In this document: piece after piece, positions 37,690-37,820 of the stretch | How positions within the stretch are numbered: position 1 is the stretch's first letter | Layout of the letters: each line of letters starts with the position of its first letter | Assembly (NCBI GenBank): GCA_036557185.1 | Contig: DATBHZ010000042.1 | Coordinates: 1 to 37,820 of the forward strand | Direction: 5' to 3' | From: DATBHZ01 sp036557185 | Lineage (GTDB): Bacteria; Actinomycetota; Acidimicrobiia; IMCC26256; JAENVU01 | Length of the DNA: 37,820 nucleotides | The notes under the pieces: model-generated | What the model saw: only the letters and a program-made list of their open reading frames with translations | Databases searched by the model: none | What the model was told of the DNA's origin: nothing | Translations under genes and position numbers: made by a program

Positions 37690-37716
37690 AGGTACAACCA
37701 AGGGAAGGAAGCACGC

Positions 37717-37820
37717 GTGGCTGTCGTCAGCATGAAGGACCTCCTGGCCGCGGGGGTCCATTTCGGTCATCAGACGCGCCGTTGGAACCCCAAGATGCGA
37801 CGGTTCATCTTCGGGGAGCG
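37717..37820 (+). CDS. rpsB: 30S ribosomal protein uS2, N-terminal part
   Basis: The first 34 codons are inside the window: AVVSMKDLLAAGVHFGHQTR then RWNPKMRRFIFGE, the invariant uS2 N-terminus including the GVHFGHQTRRWNPKM signature. uS2 bridges the head and body of the 30S subunit. GTG 37717 is preceded by AAGGGAAGGAAG. The gene runs off the right edge; tsf would normally follow. Confidence 0.96.
   Translation, partial: MAVVSMKDLLAAGVHFGHQTRRWNPKMRRFIFGE

Overview
This is a GC-rich (roughly 65-70% by eye) chromosomal segment of an actinobacterium, most like an uncultured member of the Acidimicrobiia or a relative. The evidence is the gene order sepIVA-DUF177-rpmF-plsX-acp-rnc-mutM-smc-ftsY-ffh-rpsP-KH-rimM-trmD-rplS-DUF2469-yraN, a WhiG/FliA-type sigma factor next to xerC and upstream of rpsB, many GTG starts, TAnnnT -10 boxes very close to start codons, and Actinobacteria-restricted families (SepIVA, DUF2469, DUF2510, GAP/Sap-type membrane protein). 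Lineage is inferred from this, not from any search.

Layout. (1) 1-2206: 3' end of a FakA/DAK2-type gene and recG. (2) 2.2-9.75 kb: an accessory block inserted between recG and rsmD, holding a lipoprotein, a uridine-kinase-like P-loop kinase, two VOC/glyoxalase proteins and a VOC remnant, a SAM methyltransferase, an aminoglycoside-phosphotransferase-like kinase, an alpha/beta hydrolase, a GAP-family membrane protein, a DUF1579-like protein, a DUF2510 peptide and a NUDIX hydrolase. Within it are seven copies, all in the same orientation, of a 35-60 bp repeat lying at gene boundaries. They divide the block into units of one or two genes, a cassette-like layout that is the most unusual thing in the window. 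(3) 9.76-15.2 kb: a core + strand cluster, rsmD-coaD-sepIVA, then DUF177-rpmF-plsX-acp-rnc-mutM, joining 16S rRNA modification, CoA synthesis, cell-envelope growth control, fatty acid/phospholipid initiation, RNA processing and DNA repair. (4) 15.2-25.4 kb: smc, mscS, ftsY, ffh, rpsP, khpA, rimM, trmD, rplS (chromosome organisation, SRP targeting, ribosome and tRNA maturation), with one esterase lipoprotein gene on the opposite strand between ftsY and ffh. (5) 25.4-32.2 kb: DUF2469-yraN, then a mixed stretch with a tiny membrane protein, two small zinc-binding proteins, a PaaG-like crotonase, a large OafA/SGNH acyltransferase, and dprA-comM on the minus strand. (6) 32.3-37.8 kb: GNAT, xerC, whiG-like sigma factor, a secreted M23-like/alpha-beta hydrolase fusion, a PQQ-type beta-propeller and the start of rpsB behind a structured leader.

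No rRNA, tRNA, CRISPR array, insertion sequence or prophage was seen. No gap without a gene exceeds 300 bp; the longest (8759-8956, 37533-37716, 7364-7503, 8173-8299) contain the repeats, promoter-like boxes and hairpins listed below. Functions are assigned from sequence motifs and known gene order; promoters, terminators and the cassette idea are inferences from reading the sequence by eye.
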